This document shows, piece after piece, positions 1 to 8,139 of a DNA stretch of 53,838 nt. Source of the DNA: Bacteroidota bacterium. GTDB taxonomy: Bacteria > Bacteroidota > Ignavibacteria > UBA10030 > UBA8401. The stretch spans positions 1 through 53,838 of the forward strand of contig WBUG01000017.1 in assembly GCA_008933835.1 (NCBI GenBank), written 5' to 3'. A model generated the notes under the pieces. The model saw only the letters and a program-made list of their open reading frames with translations. It had not been told where the DNA came from and ran no database searches. The position numbers were made by a program, and so were the translations under genes. Every line of letters starts with the position of its first letter. Position 1 is the first letter of the stretch.

Positions 1-284
1 GCGACCGGATGCCGGCGGGCGATGGTGAACATCCGGCGCGTGAGCGAGCGTGCACCCGGCAGTCTCGGCGCATCTCCCACGAATTCCGGACGGACGTCGA
101 TGGAACGCCTGGCCCTCTCCCCCGGAAGGGCCAACGGCTGTTGATGCAGATGCCGGTGGAATTCCGCTACATCGTCGTACAGCTCCCTGCAGCCGGAACA
201 GCCGCGGAGATGCTCCTCGAACTCCGCGTTCGTTCGGCCGGAAAGGACGAACTCCGTGATCTCTATTTCGGTGAAATGCTTCAT
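1..284 (-). CDS. Partial zf-HC2 anti-sigma-like zinc-finger protein
   Basis: Only the first 94 codons are in the window; the gene runs off the left edge. The N-terminus carries H-x3-C-x2-C (H25, C29, C32 in EEHLRGCSGC), the usual signature of the zf-HC2 zinc fold of anti-sigma factors that hold ECF sigma factors. No membrane segment is visible yet; a basic stretch (residues about 81-93) at the cut end could precede one. The ATG at 282-284 was chosen because the upstream in-frame region meets a stop and an AGGA lies upstream, though about 13 bases away, longer than usual. It follows the gene ending at 336 by 51 bases in the same direction, the normal order for a regulator and its zinc-finger partner. 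The fold call is good; the anti-sigma role is inference. Confidence 0.7.
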   Translation of the reverse strand, partial: MKHFTEIEITEFVLSGRTNAEFEEHLRGCSGCRELYDDVAEFHRHLHQQPLALPGERARRSIDVRPEFVGDAPRLPGARSLTRRMFTIARRHPV

Positions 285-335
285 GCTCTTGAATACATCC
301 TCACATCGGGAGGCGTTTGCAGAAAAGGGGTGATG

Positions 336-1361
336 TCACTCATAATAGTCCCGCAATTCCTCTTTCACCCTCCGTTTCGCCAGACGGATCATATATTCGA
401 AATGACTGCGGTGCTGCTCCCGGTATTCTTCCACGGACAACACGCCGTACGATTCCCGCAGATAGTCATGCTGCGACTGCTCCGTACCGTCATTATGAAC
501 GAACGTATCGATGAGGAGCCGGGAGAGGGCGTGCTGATACCGGAGAAAATCTTCGTTCCGGAGCTTGCCGGTGACGACGTACCGTTCCCGCAGTTCCTCC
601 ATCGCGATGCCGATGGCGGTGGTGACGATCTGCCGTATATCGTTCGATATCATCTCCTCTTCCGGGGTCGAGAGGGCCGATACCGGGACCCTGCCGGAGA
701 CCATCACCCGCTTGATGATCATTGCGGCGGTGATCAGCGGTATCATCCGGCGGTACGCGGACTGCCGGTTGAGGATGATGAAGAGGGACGAAAAGAGCTG
801 CCGGACGGTGCGGCCGGTCCCCTCGCCGAAGAGTTCCTTCTCCAGCTCCTCCGGCGGGAACTCCGGACGGTCGTACAACGGTTCGTCCGTGCCGCGGGAG
901 ACGACGAGCTGTCCGAAGCGCTCATGTTTCACGAACGCCGCATCGGCGGCGACCGCCTGTTTGATGCTCCGCAGGATCTTCGAGAGCACCGGGTCGTTCT
1001 CCCGGTAGAGCCGGAAGATGCCGTCCTGCAGTTTCCGGAAGACCAGGATCTCGAAACGGTGGATGACCTCCGTTTCGGTCAATGCCTCGAGTTCGGCGGC
1101 GTCCCCGAAGTAGTCCAGTATCTCGACGAAGCGTCCCTCCCCGTCACGCTGGAACAGTTCAGCGAGACAGTCGAACGCCGCCCCCTCCGCCGAGATCTGG
1201 AACGACTGGAGGTGCAGCCGGTGACTGTTCATCAACTGACGGAGACGGATGAGGGCGATCTGATAGGCGCATTGGACGAGCCGGTTCACCTCCTGGCGGG
1301 GAGCGGACCCCGAAAGGACCGATTGAAGGAGCGGCCGTATGTTCGCCAGAGCGGGATGCAT
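336..1361 (-). CDS. Unrecognised helical protein, possible divergent sigma-like regulator
   Basis: 341 residues, no signal peptide, no membrane segment, rich in predicted helix, Arg and Glu. I do not recognise a named family. The N-terminal third (about 25-120) is helical with an LFQRDGEGRF segment; the middle has two hydrophobic helices around residues 205-235; the C-terminus (about 290-341) ends in a basic, HTH-like stretch containing LSVEEYREQHRSHFEYM. It is followed in the same direction by a zf-HC2 protein, an arrangement typical of sigma/anti-sigma pairs, so a divergent sigma-like or DNA-binding role is possible but unproven. The ATG at 1361 was preferred over an ATG 63 bases upstream because a promoter-like TTGCTC-17-TAGATT lies between them. 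There is no Shine-Dalgarno sequence in front of the chosen start. Confidence 0.65.
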   Translation of the reverse strand: MHPALANIRPLLQSVLSGSAPRQEVNRLVQCAYQIALIRLRQLMNSHRLHLQSFQISAEGAAFDCLAELFQRDGEGRFVEILDYFGDAAELEALTETEVIHRFEILVFRKLQDGIFRLYRENDPVLSKILRSIKQAVAADAAFVKHERFGQLVVSRGTDEPLYDRPEFPPEELEKELFGEGTGRTVRQLFSSLFIILNRQSAYRRMIPLITAAMIIKRVMVSGRVPVSALSTPEEEMISNDIRQIVTTAIGIAMEELRERYVVTGKLRNEDFLRYQHALSRLLIDTFVHNDGTEQSQHDYLRESYGVLSVEEYREQHRSHFEYMIRLAKRRVKEELRDYYE

Positions 1362-1369
1362 CGGGGATG

Positions 1370-1398
1370 AATCTACGAAAAGAAGGGAATGAGAGCAA
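1370..1398 (-). promoter_or_regulatory. Sigma70-like promoter, nearly leaderless
   Basis: Reading on the minus strand: TTGCTC (1393-1398), 17-base spacer, TAGATT (1370-1375), preceded by TTTTCG. The expected start point is near 1363, two bases before the ATG at 1361. This agrees with the absence of a ribosome binding site there. Confidence 0.5.
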
Positions 1399-1425
1399 TG
1401 AGAAAGGGGAAGTGTAAAGAGCAAT

Positions 1426-1509
1426 GGATAATGGATGATGGATGATAATATATCGATGATAAACGATGAACGATGAATGATGAACGATGGAGAATGGATA
1501 ATGGAAGAA
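1426..1509. repeat. Degenerate 7-bp tandem repeat array, block 1
   Basis: Twelve consecutive 7-base units, for example GGATAAT, GGATGAT, GGATGAT, CGATGAT, AAACGAT, GAACGAT, GAATGAT, GAACGAT, GGAGAAT, GGATAAT. The general form is GAAYGAT or GGATRAT. It resembles the short tandemly repeated repetitive (STRR) heptamers known from cyanobacteria in period, not necessarily in origin. Confidence 0.85.
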
Positions 1510-1542
1510 GAAAGATACGATCAAAGTGGAAAACATTATAAT

Positions 1543-1730
<188 letters not shown>

Positions 1731-1892
1731 TTGAACGGTACGAATACAGGATGCAGCGGGCAGATATGCGTTCGCGGGAATAGTATGGCGACCATTCTTG
1801 GTCACCAATCGTACAAATAAACGTTACCCGCAGATGTCGCAGAGGGCCGCCGATGAAGTCCATCATGACGGAAACCAAAAAAGGATATGTCA

Positions 1893-2190
1893 TGCTGAAC
1901 GGTCTCCGTCATTGCTCTACGACCGATTCAGCATCTTCCTTTACGGAAGGATGCTGAATCAACATTGCGAGGACCAACGGCCTGTCCGCCGAAGTTCCGC
2001 GAAGCGGAACGCAGGCAGGTGTTCAGCATGACGATGAGTGTAGTCCCAGGCACTCTACGGAAGAATCATTCCTTCAGCGATGCGCTTGCTGAACACGGCA
2101 ACGAGTGGCCAACCGAGCACATTAGTACGATATTGCGTCATGCTGAATCCCGCTCTCCGATGGCCCTCTGCGGGAATTCAGCATCTTTTT
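1893..2190. repeat. Cluster of ATGCTGAA inverted repeats
   Basis: At least two large hairpins share the same arm. The one at 1925-1960 pairs GATTCAGCATC with GATGCTGAATC and extends inward through TTCC/GGAA with one bulge. The one at 2140-2184 pairs ATGCTGAATCCCGC with GCGGGAATTCAGCAT with one bulge. Further copies of the arm lie at about 1893-1900 and 2021-2030, and a smaller palindrome GTTCCGC-GAA-GCGGAAC lies at 1994-2010. This is typical of a dispersed REP- or MITE-like extragenic element. No coding capacity is seen. Confidence 0.75.
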
Positions 2191-2199
2191 TAAATGACA

Positions 2200-2230
2200 G
2201 ATCCCCGTTGTCTGGGAGACAACGGGGATC
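2200..2230. terminator. Perfect 14-bp hairpin, likely terminator of the S9 peptidase gene
   Basis: GATCCCCGTTGTCT, loop GGG, AGACAACGGGGATC. It lies 63 bases past the stop of the peptidase gene. On that strand the following bases are TGTCATTT, so the U-tract is poor; termination is inferred mainly from stem strength and position. Confidence 0.6.
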
Positions 2231-2293
2231 ATCGGTGCGGATGACGATGGAACGGATGCGGAATGCCGTGATGATGCTCCGGCAACCGTCCTG

Positions 2294-4714
2294 TTATTTC
2301 GTTCCCATCAGATGCTTGTCCAGGAACTGTTCCTGCTCCCACAGCAGGTGGAGGATGTTCTCACGGGCGGCGTAGCCGTGGCTCTCCTTCGGCAGGATGA
2401 CCATCCGGGCGTTGCCGCCGAGCCCTTTCAGCGCCTGGAAGTACCGTTCGGTCTGGAGGGTGAAGGTGCCGGGATTGTTGTCCGCCTCGCCGTGCACGAG
2501 CAGGATGGGCTTCTTCATCTTGTGCGCGGTGTAGAACGGCGACATGCCGTTGTAGACCTCCGGCGCGTCCCAGAAGTTCCGCTGCTCGGACTGGAATCCG
2601 AACGGCGTGAGGGTGCGGTTGTAGGCGCCGCTGCGGGCGATGCCGCAGGCGAAGTCCGCCGAATGCGTCAGCAGGTTCGCCGTCATGAACGCACCGTAGG
2701 AGTGTCCGCCCACCGCCACGCGTGTCCGGTCGATGTAGCCGAGCGAATCGACCGCATCGATGGCCGCACGCCCGTTCGCCACGAGCTGTTCGATGAACGA
2801 ATCGTTCGGTTCCTCCTCCCCTTCGCCGATGATGGGGAACGAGGCGTCGTCCAGCACCACATAGCCTTTGGTGACCCAATAGACGAACGACCCGTAGTAC
2901 GGGAAGGTGAACTCGTTCGGGTTCTTGGAGGACTGGCCGGCGCTGCTCCGGTCTTTGAACTCCTCCGGATAGGCCCAGATGAGGAGCGGGCGTTTCTCCT
3001 TCTTCATCTTGTCGTATCCTGCGGGGAGATACAGCGTGCCGGAGAGCTCCACGCCGTCCTTCCGTTTGTACTTGATGACCTGTTTCTCCACATCCTTGAT
3101 GCTCTCGAACGGATTGGGAGTGAAGGTGAGCTGCTGCGGGGCGATGCGTTTTTTATAGTTACGAAGGAAGTAGTTCGGATACTCGTTTTTGGACTGCATC
3201 TGCACCAACGCCGTGCCCGCTTTGGGATCCACGATGGAGAAGATGTCCTCTTTCTTGTCCGTCGCGGCGGAGCGGTACAGACGGCTGCTCTTCCGGCTCT
3301 TCAGGTCGTATTCGTCGATGAAGGGGAACTGTCCCTCCTTCGTGTACCCTTCCCCGATGAGGAAGAGCTTTCCGTTCTCGACCATCAGCACGTCGCGGCC
3401 GAACTCGTTCTCGCGCGTCTCGAAGTTTCCGGGATCCGAATAGATGTCCTGGAAGTTCCGGTCGAAAAGCACCGTCGGCGCAACTCCGGGTTTGGAAGGA
3501 TCGAACAGATAGGTCTTGGTGTTGCGTGTGTCATACCAGTTGTCGAAGAGGATCGCAGCGTTCGGTGTCCCCCAGATGACGCCGGCGAATCGCTGAGCGA
3601 GCTTCGCCAGCGGGACCGGCGCCGCGGTGAACGGAGCGTCCCACGAAAAGAGCTGGTCCCGGTGCTCGGTCTTCACCGCCGGATCTCCGCCGTCCAGCGC
3701 CTCCACGTAACAGAGAGAGGCCGGTCTGTCATCGCGCCAATACATGTTCCTCTTCCCCGTCCGGACCGCCATGAATCCTTTCGGCATCACCTCGGTGAGC
3801 GGAACCTCGTTGACCACGGCGACGCTCTTTCCGGTGAGGTCGTACACGGCGCTCGTCTGCGGGAACCGGTTGTACGGCACGATGTAGGAGAAGGGTTTCT
3901 TCACGGTCGTGAGGAGGACGAACTTTCCGTCCGGCGAGAACGACTGCCACACATAGAGGTCCTTCGGCAGGAACGGTACGGCCGCGCCGGTGACGGAGAC
4001 GGTGACGAGCTCCGACAGGACGAGGGTTTCGAAGTTCCGTTCATCGGTCGGGTTCTTGAGCAGGTCCTGGTAGGTGCGGTTCTGCGATACGGTGCCGCTG
4101 GCGGTGGAGACGATGGGGCCGGCGGGGAGCTCCTTCTTCGTATCGATGAGCGCCGGGCGGTCCGACGGGATGCGCCGCACCAGCAGTCGCTGATTGTCCG
4201 CATACCAGCTGTACGGCGAACCGAGGTTGGCGTTGAGCACGGCATCGGTAAGCTTGGAGGCCTTCGCGCTCTTCACATCGATGACCCACAGTTCCACACC
4301 GGTCGCGGTGGTGTGCGTGAAGGCGATGCGGGAGTCGTCCGGCGACCAGGAGACGTTCGCGATCTTCGCGTCCGCCGGGAGACCGGCGACCTGCGTCGGT
4401 TGGGCATTCACTTCCTTCACTTTTCGCAGTTTCAGGTTCTTGATGTACGTGACCTGCGAGCCGATGTTCGTGACCGGATTGATGCGGAGTCCGCCGAGCC
4501 GCATCTCTTCCTGGTTCAATTCGTCCAGCGTCTTGTACGTGGCGCGGTACGAAAAGAGCATGTACTCCTTCTTCGTGTCCAGCTGCACCGAGGGTGCGCG
4601 CTCGTAATCCGCCAGCTTCAGGATCGGCTCGGAGGGCTTCATGAAGGTGAGGTTCTCTTGCGCGAAGGAGAACGACACACAGAAAAGAAGAAGGGAGAAG
4701 AGGAGTTTGGCCAT
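2294..4714 (-). CDS. Secreted S9 family peptidase (prolyl oligopeptidase / glutamyl endopeptidase-like)
   Basis: 806 residues. An N-terminal signal peptide (MAKLLFSLLLFCVSFSFAQ) exports it to the periplasm or beyond. A beta-propeller-like region (about 60-540) with WSPDDSRIAF-type blades precedes the alpha/beta-hydrolase domain. The catalytic triad is visible: Ser in GGHSYGAF (about 672), Asp in HGEADNNPGT (about 745) and His in KESHGY (about 779). The N-terminal run on 'LRLNPxT'-type sequence (LGGLRINPVTN) matches the subgroup that includes chloroplast glutamyl endopeptidase (CGEP), so cleavage after Glu is plausible but not shown. The start at 4714 has GGAG six bases upstream; longer frames only translate the repeat array. 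It appears monocistronic, with a 7-bp repeat array directly upstream and a strong hairpin downstream. Confidence 0.93.
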   Translation of the reverse strand: MAKLLFSLLLFCVSFSFAQENLTFMKPSEPILKLADYERAPSVQLDTKKEYMLFSYRATYKTLDELNQEEMRLGGLRINPVTNIGSQVTYIKNLKLRKVKEVNAQPTQVAGLPADAKIANVSWSPDDSRIAFTHTTATGVELWVIDVKSAKASKLTDAVLNANLGSPYSWYADNQRLLVRRIPSDRPALIDTKKELPAGPIVSTASGTVSQNRTYQDLLKNPTDERNFETLVLSELVTVSVTGAAVPFLPKDLYVWQSFSPDGKFVLLTTVKKPFSYIVPYNRFPQTSAVYDLTGKSVAVVNEVPLTEVMPKGFMAVRTGKRNMYWRDDRPASLCYVEALDGGDPAVKTEHRDQLFSWDAPFTAAPVPLAKLAQRFAGVIWGTPNAAILFDNWYDTRNTKTYLFDPSKPGVAPTVLFDRNFQDIYSDPGNFETRENEFGRDVLMVENGKLFLIGEGYTKEGQFPFIDEYDLKSRKSSRLYRSAATDKKEDIFSIVDPKAGTALVQMQSKNEYPNYFLRNYKKRIAPQQLTFTPNPFESIKDVEKQVIKYKRKDGVELSGTLYLPAGYDKMKKEKRPLLIWAYPEEFKDRSSAGQSSKNPNEFTFPYYGSFVYWVTKGYVVLDDASFPIIGEGEEEPNDSFIEQLVANGRAAIDAVDSLGYIDRTRVAVGGHSYGAFMTANLLTHSADFACGIARSGAYNRTLTPFGFQSEQRNFWDAPEVYNGMSPFYTAHKMKKPILLVHGEADNNPGTFTLQTERYFQALKGLGGNARMVILPKESHGYAARENILHLLWEQEQFLDKHLMGTK

Positions 4715-4730
4715 ACAGGCTCCGGTTGAA

Positions 4731-4786
4731 TAATTAAGAATTAAGAATGAAGAATGAATAATTAAAAATGAAGAATTAAAAATTGT
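4731..4786. repeat. 7-bp tandem repeat array upstream of the S9 peptidase gene
   Basis: Eight units in register: TAATTAA, GAATTAA, GAATGAA, GAATGAA, TAATTAA, AAATGAA, GAATTAA, AAATTGT. The consensus GAATKAA is the same family as the GAATGAT units at 1426-1730. It begins 17 bases upstream of the start codon, so the promoter or leader of the peptidase gene must overlap it. Confidence 0.8.
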
Positions 4787-4966
4787 GATGATGAATGCTA
4801 TATGCGAGTTCGTTGAATGGAACATTCACATTGAAGGTTCTCCAGTGTCATCCGTTGTGTCGCGGCGATTGCATGTCCCGACCGGTTACGCTAGATAGGA
4901 ATATTACGAGAGAAATGGAAGAGTAAATGGAAGGGGGTTGAGGATTGTAAAGGAGAGAGATTAAAA

Positions 4967-5022
4967 ATAATGGATAATGGAGAATGGATGATGGAAAAGA
5001 ATGATGAACGATGAACGAGGAG
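4967..5022. repeat. 7-bp tandem repeat array
   Basis: Units in register: ATAATGG, ATAATGG, AGAATGG, ATGATGG, AAAAGAA, TGATGAA, CGATGAA, CGAGGAG. The same words recur in the arrays at 1426-1509 and 1543-1730. Confidence 0.75.
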
Positions 5023-5717
5023 GGGAAACATCGGACAATGGAGAATGGATGACGCCGTACTGGAACGGGACACTTTTTTCAGAACGACCAGATCGGATTT
5101 CTGCCCGATGCACCGACTTGAACACCTTTGGTCCAATCCGCCAGCGATAGAATCGAAGAATCCACCTCTCCTCTTCAATTCATTCACATCACGTCGCGGA
5201 CATATCCGTCCCACACGGTATCATAGAGATGGAACGACGAATTGTGGACATAAAGGAGCGTGAGCGAAACCGCATCCGGAATTCTCGCTGATGTAAAAGA
5301 GGAGGGAATGATGACGGGGATTGCCAATCAGACATAGAGTCCTGCCTCACACTGCAAAGGATGTATAGCAGTCTGCGAGGAGAAAGAGCAGAGAAATGGA
5401 AAAAAGGGGAAAAAAAACTCTCACCTGCCCCGCCTGATAACCGGATGACGGCCCCACCGTCCGACGACAAAGGAGGCAAAGTGAGAGATAGAGACGTGCA
5501 ATGCCCGGTGTGCAGATCGGTCACCGCAACGACATCATATTAGTTTACAAACAGTATGCCGGATTCAAGTAACATCATATATTCAAATAATCGCCATTTT
5601 TTAAGAAATAGCGTCATTTTTTTGAAACTGTGTATCAAAATGAGAATTCACACCATCTTCGATTGGCCAAGGATGAACGCCGGAAGAAAAATCGACCATT
5701 CCGTCTTCATTGACGAA

Positions 5718-6026
5718 CTAAGCGACCCCCTCGAGCAACAATTGCACAGGGGGCCGTCCGGTCCGGCCGTGCTCTACGACGATGACGAGCGTTCCGGGAG
5801 AAGAATGTCGGATATGACGGACACACGTGAGCAATTCTCGCTCTATCATTGATTTTTGGGGCACAACGACCGCGCGGTAGCGTCCTCCGGCGACTTCCGG
5901 CAACGGTCTCAGCGGCAGGACGATGGCGGAGAGGCCGGAATACTGCAGACAATTACGGAGGGGTTCCACACTCGAAGGTTCATCGGTCAAGATCAGCACA
6001 GCATCGTTCGTTTCGTACGGTTCCAT
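5718..6026 (-). CDS. Truncated pseudo-receiver domain protein
   Basis: 102 residues with the pattern of a response-regulator receiver domain: beta1 DAVLILTDEPSS, then helix, GLSAIVL, RYRAVVVPQKSM at beta3, helix, GTLVIVVEHG at beta4, and LLLEGVA at the fourth helix, where the protein stops. The phospho-acceptor Asp expected at the end of beta3 is missing (VVVPQKSM), and the usual Lys after beta5 is beyond the truncated end. It therefore cannot work as a standard phosphorylated receiver. The start at 6026 is supported by AGGA seven bases upstream. It is divergent to the HTH gene at 6234 with 207 bases between them, so the two may be co-regulated or functionally linked. It could also be a decaying gene. 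Confidence 0.6.
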   Translation of the reverse strand: MEPYETNDAVLILTDEPSSVEPLRNCLQYSGLSAIVLPLRPLPEVAGGRYRAVVVPQKSMIERELLTCVRHIRHSSPGTLVIVVEHGRTGRPPVQLLLEGVA

Positions 6027-6175
6027 CGTTCGTTCCTGGAAATATTGAAAAGGTCGTCTCATGATGACACACCGGGTGTATGTATTCGGCCATTCATCCG
6101 GCGGAAAGCGCGCAGAAAGCGCATGCATCGTGCTGTTTTCGGTCAAACAAGCCTATTCGCGCAATGGCACACTCT

Positions 6176-6204
6176 TTGAGCGGTTCAGAAGGATACAGTA
6201 AAGA
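6176..6204 (+). promoter_or_regulatory. Possible sigma70-like promoter of the HTH gene
   Basis: TTGAGC (6176-6181), 17-base spacer, TAAAGA (6199-6204). The -10 match is weak. The leader to the GTG at 6234 would be about 23 bases and contains AAGGA. Confidence 0.3.
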
Positions 6205-6233
6205 ATGCACATCATCTGCCAGAAGGACGACCT

Positions 6234-7091
6234 GTGGAAACGAGGATATTGACGACCGAAGAAGTGGCCGATATTTTACAAGTGGACAAGTCCACCGTGA
6301 AGCGGTGGACCATCGAAGGGAAATTGAATTGCGAACGAACGCCCGGAGGACACCGCAAGTTCACCCCGCAGGTGATCCTCGATTTTGCGGTCGCATACAA
6401 GTACCGCACGGACCAGGTGCGGAACCGTCTCGCGGACGCCGACCCCGCGCTCACGCTGCGTCAATTGCTCCATGAACGGAACGGCAGTTCCGTGCAGCAG
6501 GTCATCCTCTCCGCTTCGCTCCGCGCGGATAAGACCGCGATGTTCGACCTCTTCACCGAACTCACTCCCGCCTCACTCACCCTCGCGCAGCTGACCGGCA
6601 CGCTCGTCATTCCGGTCTTCGCCGGCATCGACCGGCTGGCCGCCGGCGGGAAGATCGACGCCGACACCGCCGCGCTCGCGAAGAACAGCGTCATCGGAGC
6701 GCTGCAGATGCTCGACGTTCCGCGTCCCTCGGCGCGGGGTGACCGTCGGCCGGTGCTGCTGCTCACGTTCACGCCGGAGCTCGCGCCCGAAACGAGGCTG
6801 CTGGAACACCTCTATGAACGCTCCGGATACCGGGCCAACGGACTCGGGAGCGTCAGCGGCCTCTCCGCCGTGCTGCGCATCATCGACATCGAGACGCCGC
6901 AGGCGGTGATCTGCGTCATCCGTCCGGAGCACAACACGGAGCCGGTACGTTCCTCCATCACCGCACTGCTGGCGGCGGGCGCATCGCGCTCCGTGCCGGT
7001 CCTGTGCGACGCGATCGGCCGGCTCGCGGAAGCGGACCCCGGCACGGCGGCGGGTGGTGCAATCACCGCAGCAGGGCGGAATATGCGATGA
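6234..7091 (+). CDS. Excisionase/MerR-type HTH regulator with degenerate cobalamin-binding-like domain
   Basis: 285 residues from a GTG start with AAGGA six bases upstream. Residues 1-50 are an excisionase/MerR-type winged HTH (LTTEEVADILQVDKSTVKRW, then GGHRKF). The rest follows the CarH/LitR plan: a helical cap (about 75-165), then a Rossmann-like region (about 170-270) starting RPVLLLTF and containing AVICVI. In that family cobalamin is held by W-x9-EH in the cap and D-x-H-x2-G in the Rossmann part. Here neither is present; TFTPELAPET stands where D-x-H-x2-G is expected. If the assignment is right, this is a transcriptional regulator that has lost the B12 ligand or changed it. One of only two plus-strand genes in the window. 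Confidence 0.75.
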   Translation: METRILTTEEVADILQVDKSTVKRWTIEGKLNCERTPGGHRKFTPQVILDFAVAYKYRTDQVRNRLADADPALTLRQLLHERNGSSVQQVILSASLRADKTAMFDLFTELTPASLTLAQLTGTLVIPVFAGIDRLAAGGKIDADTAALAKNSVIGALQMLDVPRPSARGDRRPVLLLTFTPELAPETRLLEHLYERSGYRANGLGSVSGLSAVLRIIDIETPQAVICVIRPEHNTEPVRSSITALLAAGASRSVPVLCDAIGRLAEADPGTAAGGAITAAGRNMR

Positions 7092-7521
7092 CGAAGAGGA
7101 TGTTATTTTCGGGCCCGACGATACGGTCCGACCGCATCATTGAGATCACCGCACAGCGAGACGGCAGGAATGGATAGGAATATCCATACCCCCGCTGACG
7201 GTGTCCGGAAGGCAACGGTGCACTACTCATTCAACTGAACGAGATCCTTACGGCGCTCCACCGCTGACCGCTTCCAGCACTGTCCGCATCAAAAACACAA
7301 GACCAGCCGCACGACGGGTTTTTTCAAGCCCTTCCGTGCCCGGACGACGGGAAGGCGCCCGCGGCACGCTCGTTCATGCGGGGAACATCATGGCACAGGA
7401 TCGGAACCGGTTCGATGGGAAGAGTGCGGGGGAGGGTGGACGAGCCGTCTCGCGGAAACGGCGGGGAAGGAAAAGACGGAGCAGTGGGGGCACGGACCAC
7501 CGTCCCCCCTCTCTCGTCCGG
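7092..7521. other. Gene-free spacer between convergent genes
   Basis: 430 bases between two converging genes. I see no gene. There is a small palindrome TGGATA-GGAA-TATCCA (about 7171-7186) and a hairpin at 7486-7509 next to the stop of the minus-strand gene. No clear intrinsic terminator for the plus-strand HTH gene was found. Confidence 0.65.
7486..7509 (-). terminator. Possible terminator of the beta-barrel gene
   Basis: On the minus strand GGGGGGACGG pairs with CCGTGCCCCC (one mismatch) around a TGGT loop, 12 bases past the stop codon. A CTTTTCC tract follows about 14 bases later, so the tail is imperfect. Confidence 0.45.
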
Positions 7522-8139
7522 TCACCAGGAATAGCCGACGGTCAGCAGGAACTGATTGCTCGGCTGTTTCACTTTCGAAGAACCGAAGCCGGTGAGCTCG
7601 AACGTATACTCCGGCTTTGCGATGAGGTACTCCATGGAGAGACCGAAGGGAGCCTGGAGCACCGTAATAGCGCCGCCGTACGTGATGGACCGGGCACCGG
7701 CACTGGTGACCGTCAGAAGCGGGGACTTCAATTCCGGTGTGCTGCCGCTGAAGAGGCCGACGAAGGGGGTGACGATGACGGAAGCGGCGCCCGCTTTGAT
7801 ATCCGGTCCCGCGCCGATGATGAACGCGAACGAGCTGTAGGAACCCGCTTCGGTGATGCCCGTCCCTTCGGTATCGAAACCGTTCATCGCGAAATGCACG
7901 GATGCCACGGCGGCGAAATCGTTCGGCAGGGCGTAGACGCCGGTATAGTTCACCGTCCAGCCGGTCTTGGCGGCGCCGGCATCGGTCCCGGTCTTGTCAC
8001 CGAACGCGCCCATCGGAAGGGAAAGTCCCGCGGAGAGCAACTGGCGGACCGAGGATGTGGAGACATCCTGGAAGGTGTCTTGAGCGGAAGCGAACGAGCA
8101 GAGCAGGAGCGTCGCTGTGACGATGAGGGAACGGATCAT
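7522..8139 (-). CDS. Small outer-membrane beta-barrel-like protein
   Basis: 205 residues. Signal peptide MIRSLIVTATLLLCSFASAQ. The mature part is made of alternating amphipathic strands separated by Gly/Ser/Thr-rich turns, for example SSFAFIIGAGPDI and VIVTPFVGLF, and ends LLTVGYSW with a terminal aromatic residue, the usual signal for insertion by BamA. About eight strands fit the length, as in OmpA/OmpX-like or 'outer membrane protein beta-barrel domain' proteins. The function is unknown. The start at 8139 has AAAGGTG five bases upstream; the longer frame upstream only reads an 8-bp repeat. It is last in the minus-strand direction of a series of envelope genes. Confidence 0.72.
   Translation of the reverse strand: MIRSLIVTATLLLCSFASAQDTFQDVSTSSVRQLLSAGLSLPMGAFGDKTGTDAGAAKTGWTVNYTGVYALPNDFAAVASVHFAMNGFDTEGTGITEAGSYSSFAFIIGAGPDIKAGAASVIVTPFVGLFSGSTPELKSPLLTVTSAGARSITYGGAITVLQAPFGLSMEYLIAKPEYTFELTGFGSSKVKQPSNQFLLTVGYSW

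Larger units (their letters stand above)
4715..5717. other. Gene-free AT-rich stretch
   Basis: About 1 kb without a convincing gene. It contains two 7-bp repeat arrays (4731-4786 and 4967-5022) and an AT-rich segment around 5530-5650 with several A/T runs. A minus-strand frame ending at about 5190 reads LTLLYVHNSSFHLYDTVWDG with protein-like codons, but it is under 50 codons and has no start or ribosome binding site; at most it is a gene remnant. No RNA gene was recognised. Confidence 0.65.

Noticed and set aside
9-1370. Long plus-strand open frame of 453 codons at the left edge
   Set aside because: It is antisense to two minus-strand genes with family or operon support and has arginine- and histidine-rich sequence typical of a GC-rich shadow frame.
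2312-4729. Plus-strand open frame of 805 codons
   Set aside because: It lies opposite the S9 peptidase, whose catalytic motifs are clear. The plus-strand translation has no recognisable motif.
4891-5524. Minus-strand frames of 107-111 codons in the AT-rich spacer
   Set aside because: They lack ribosome binding sites, change composition inside, and one reads through a repeat array. A protein-like tail near 5190-5330 is too short to call.
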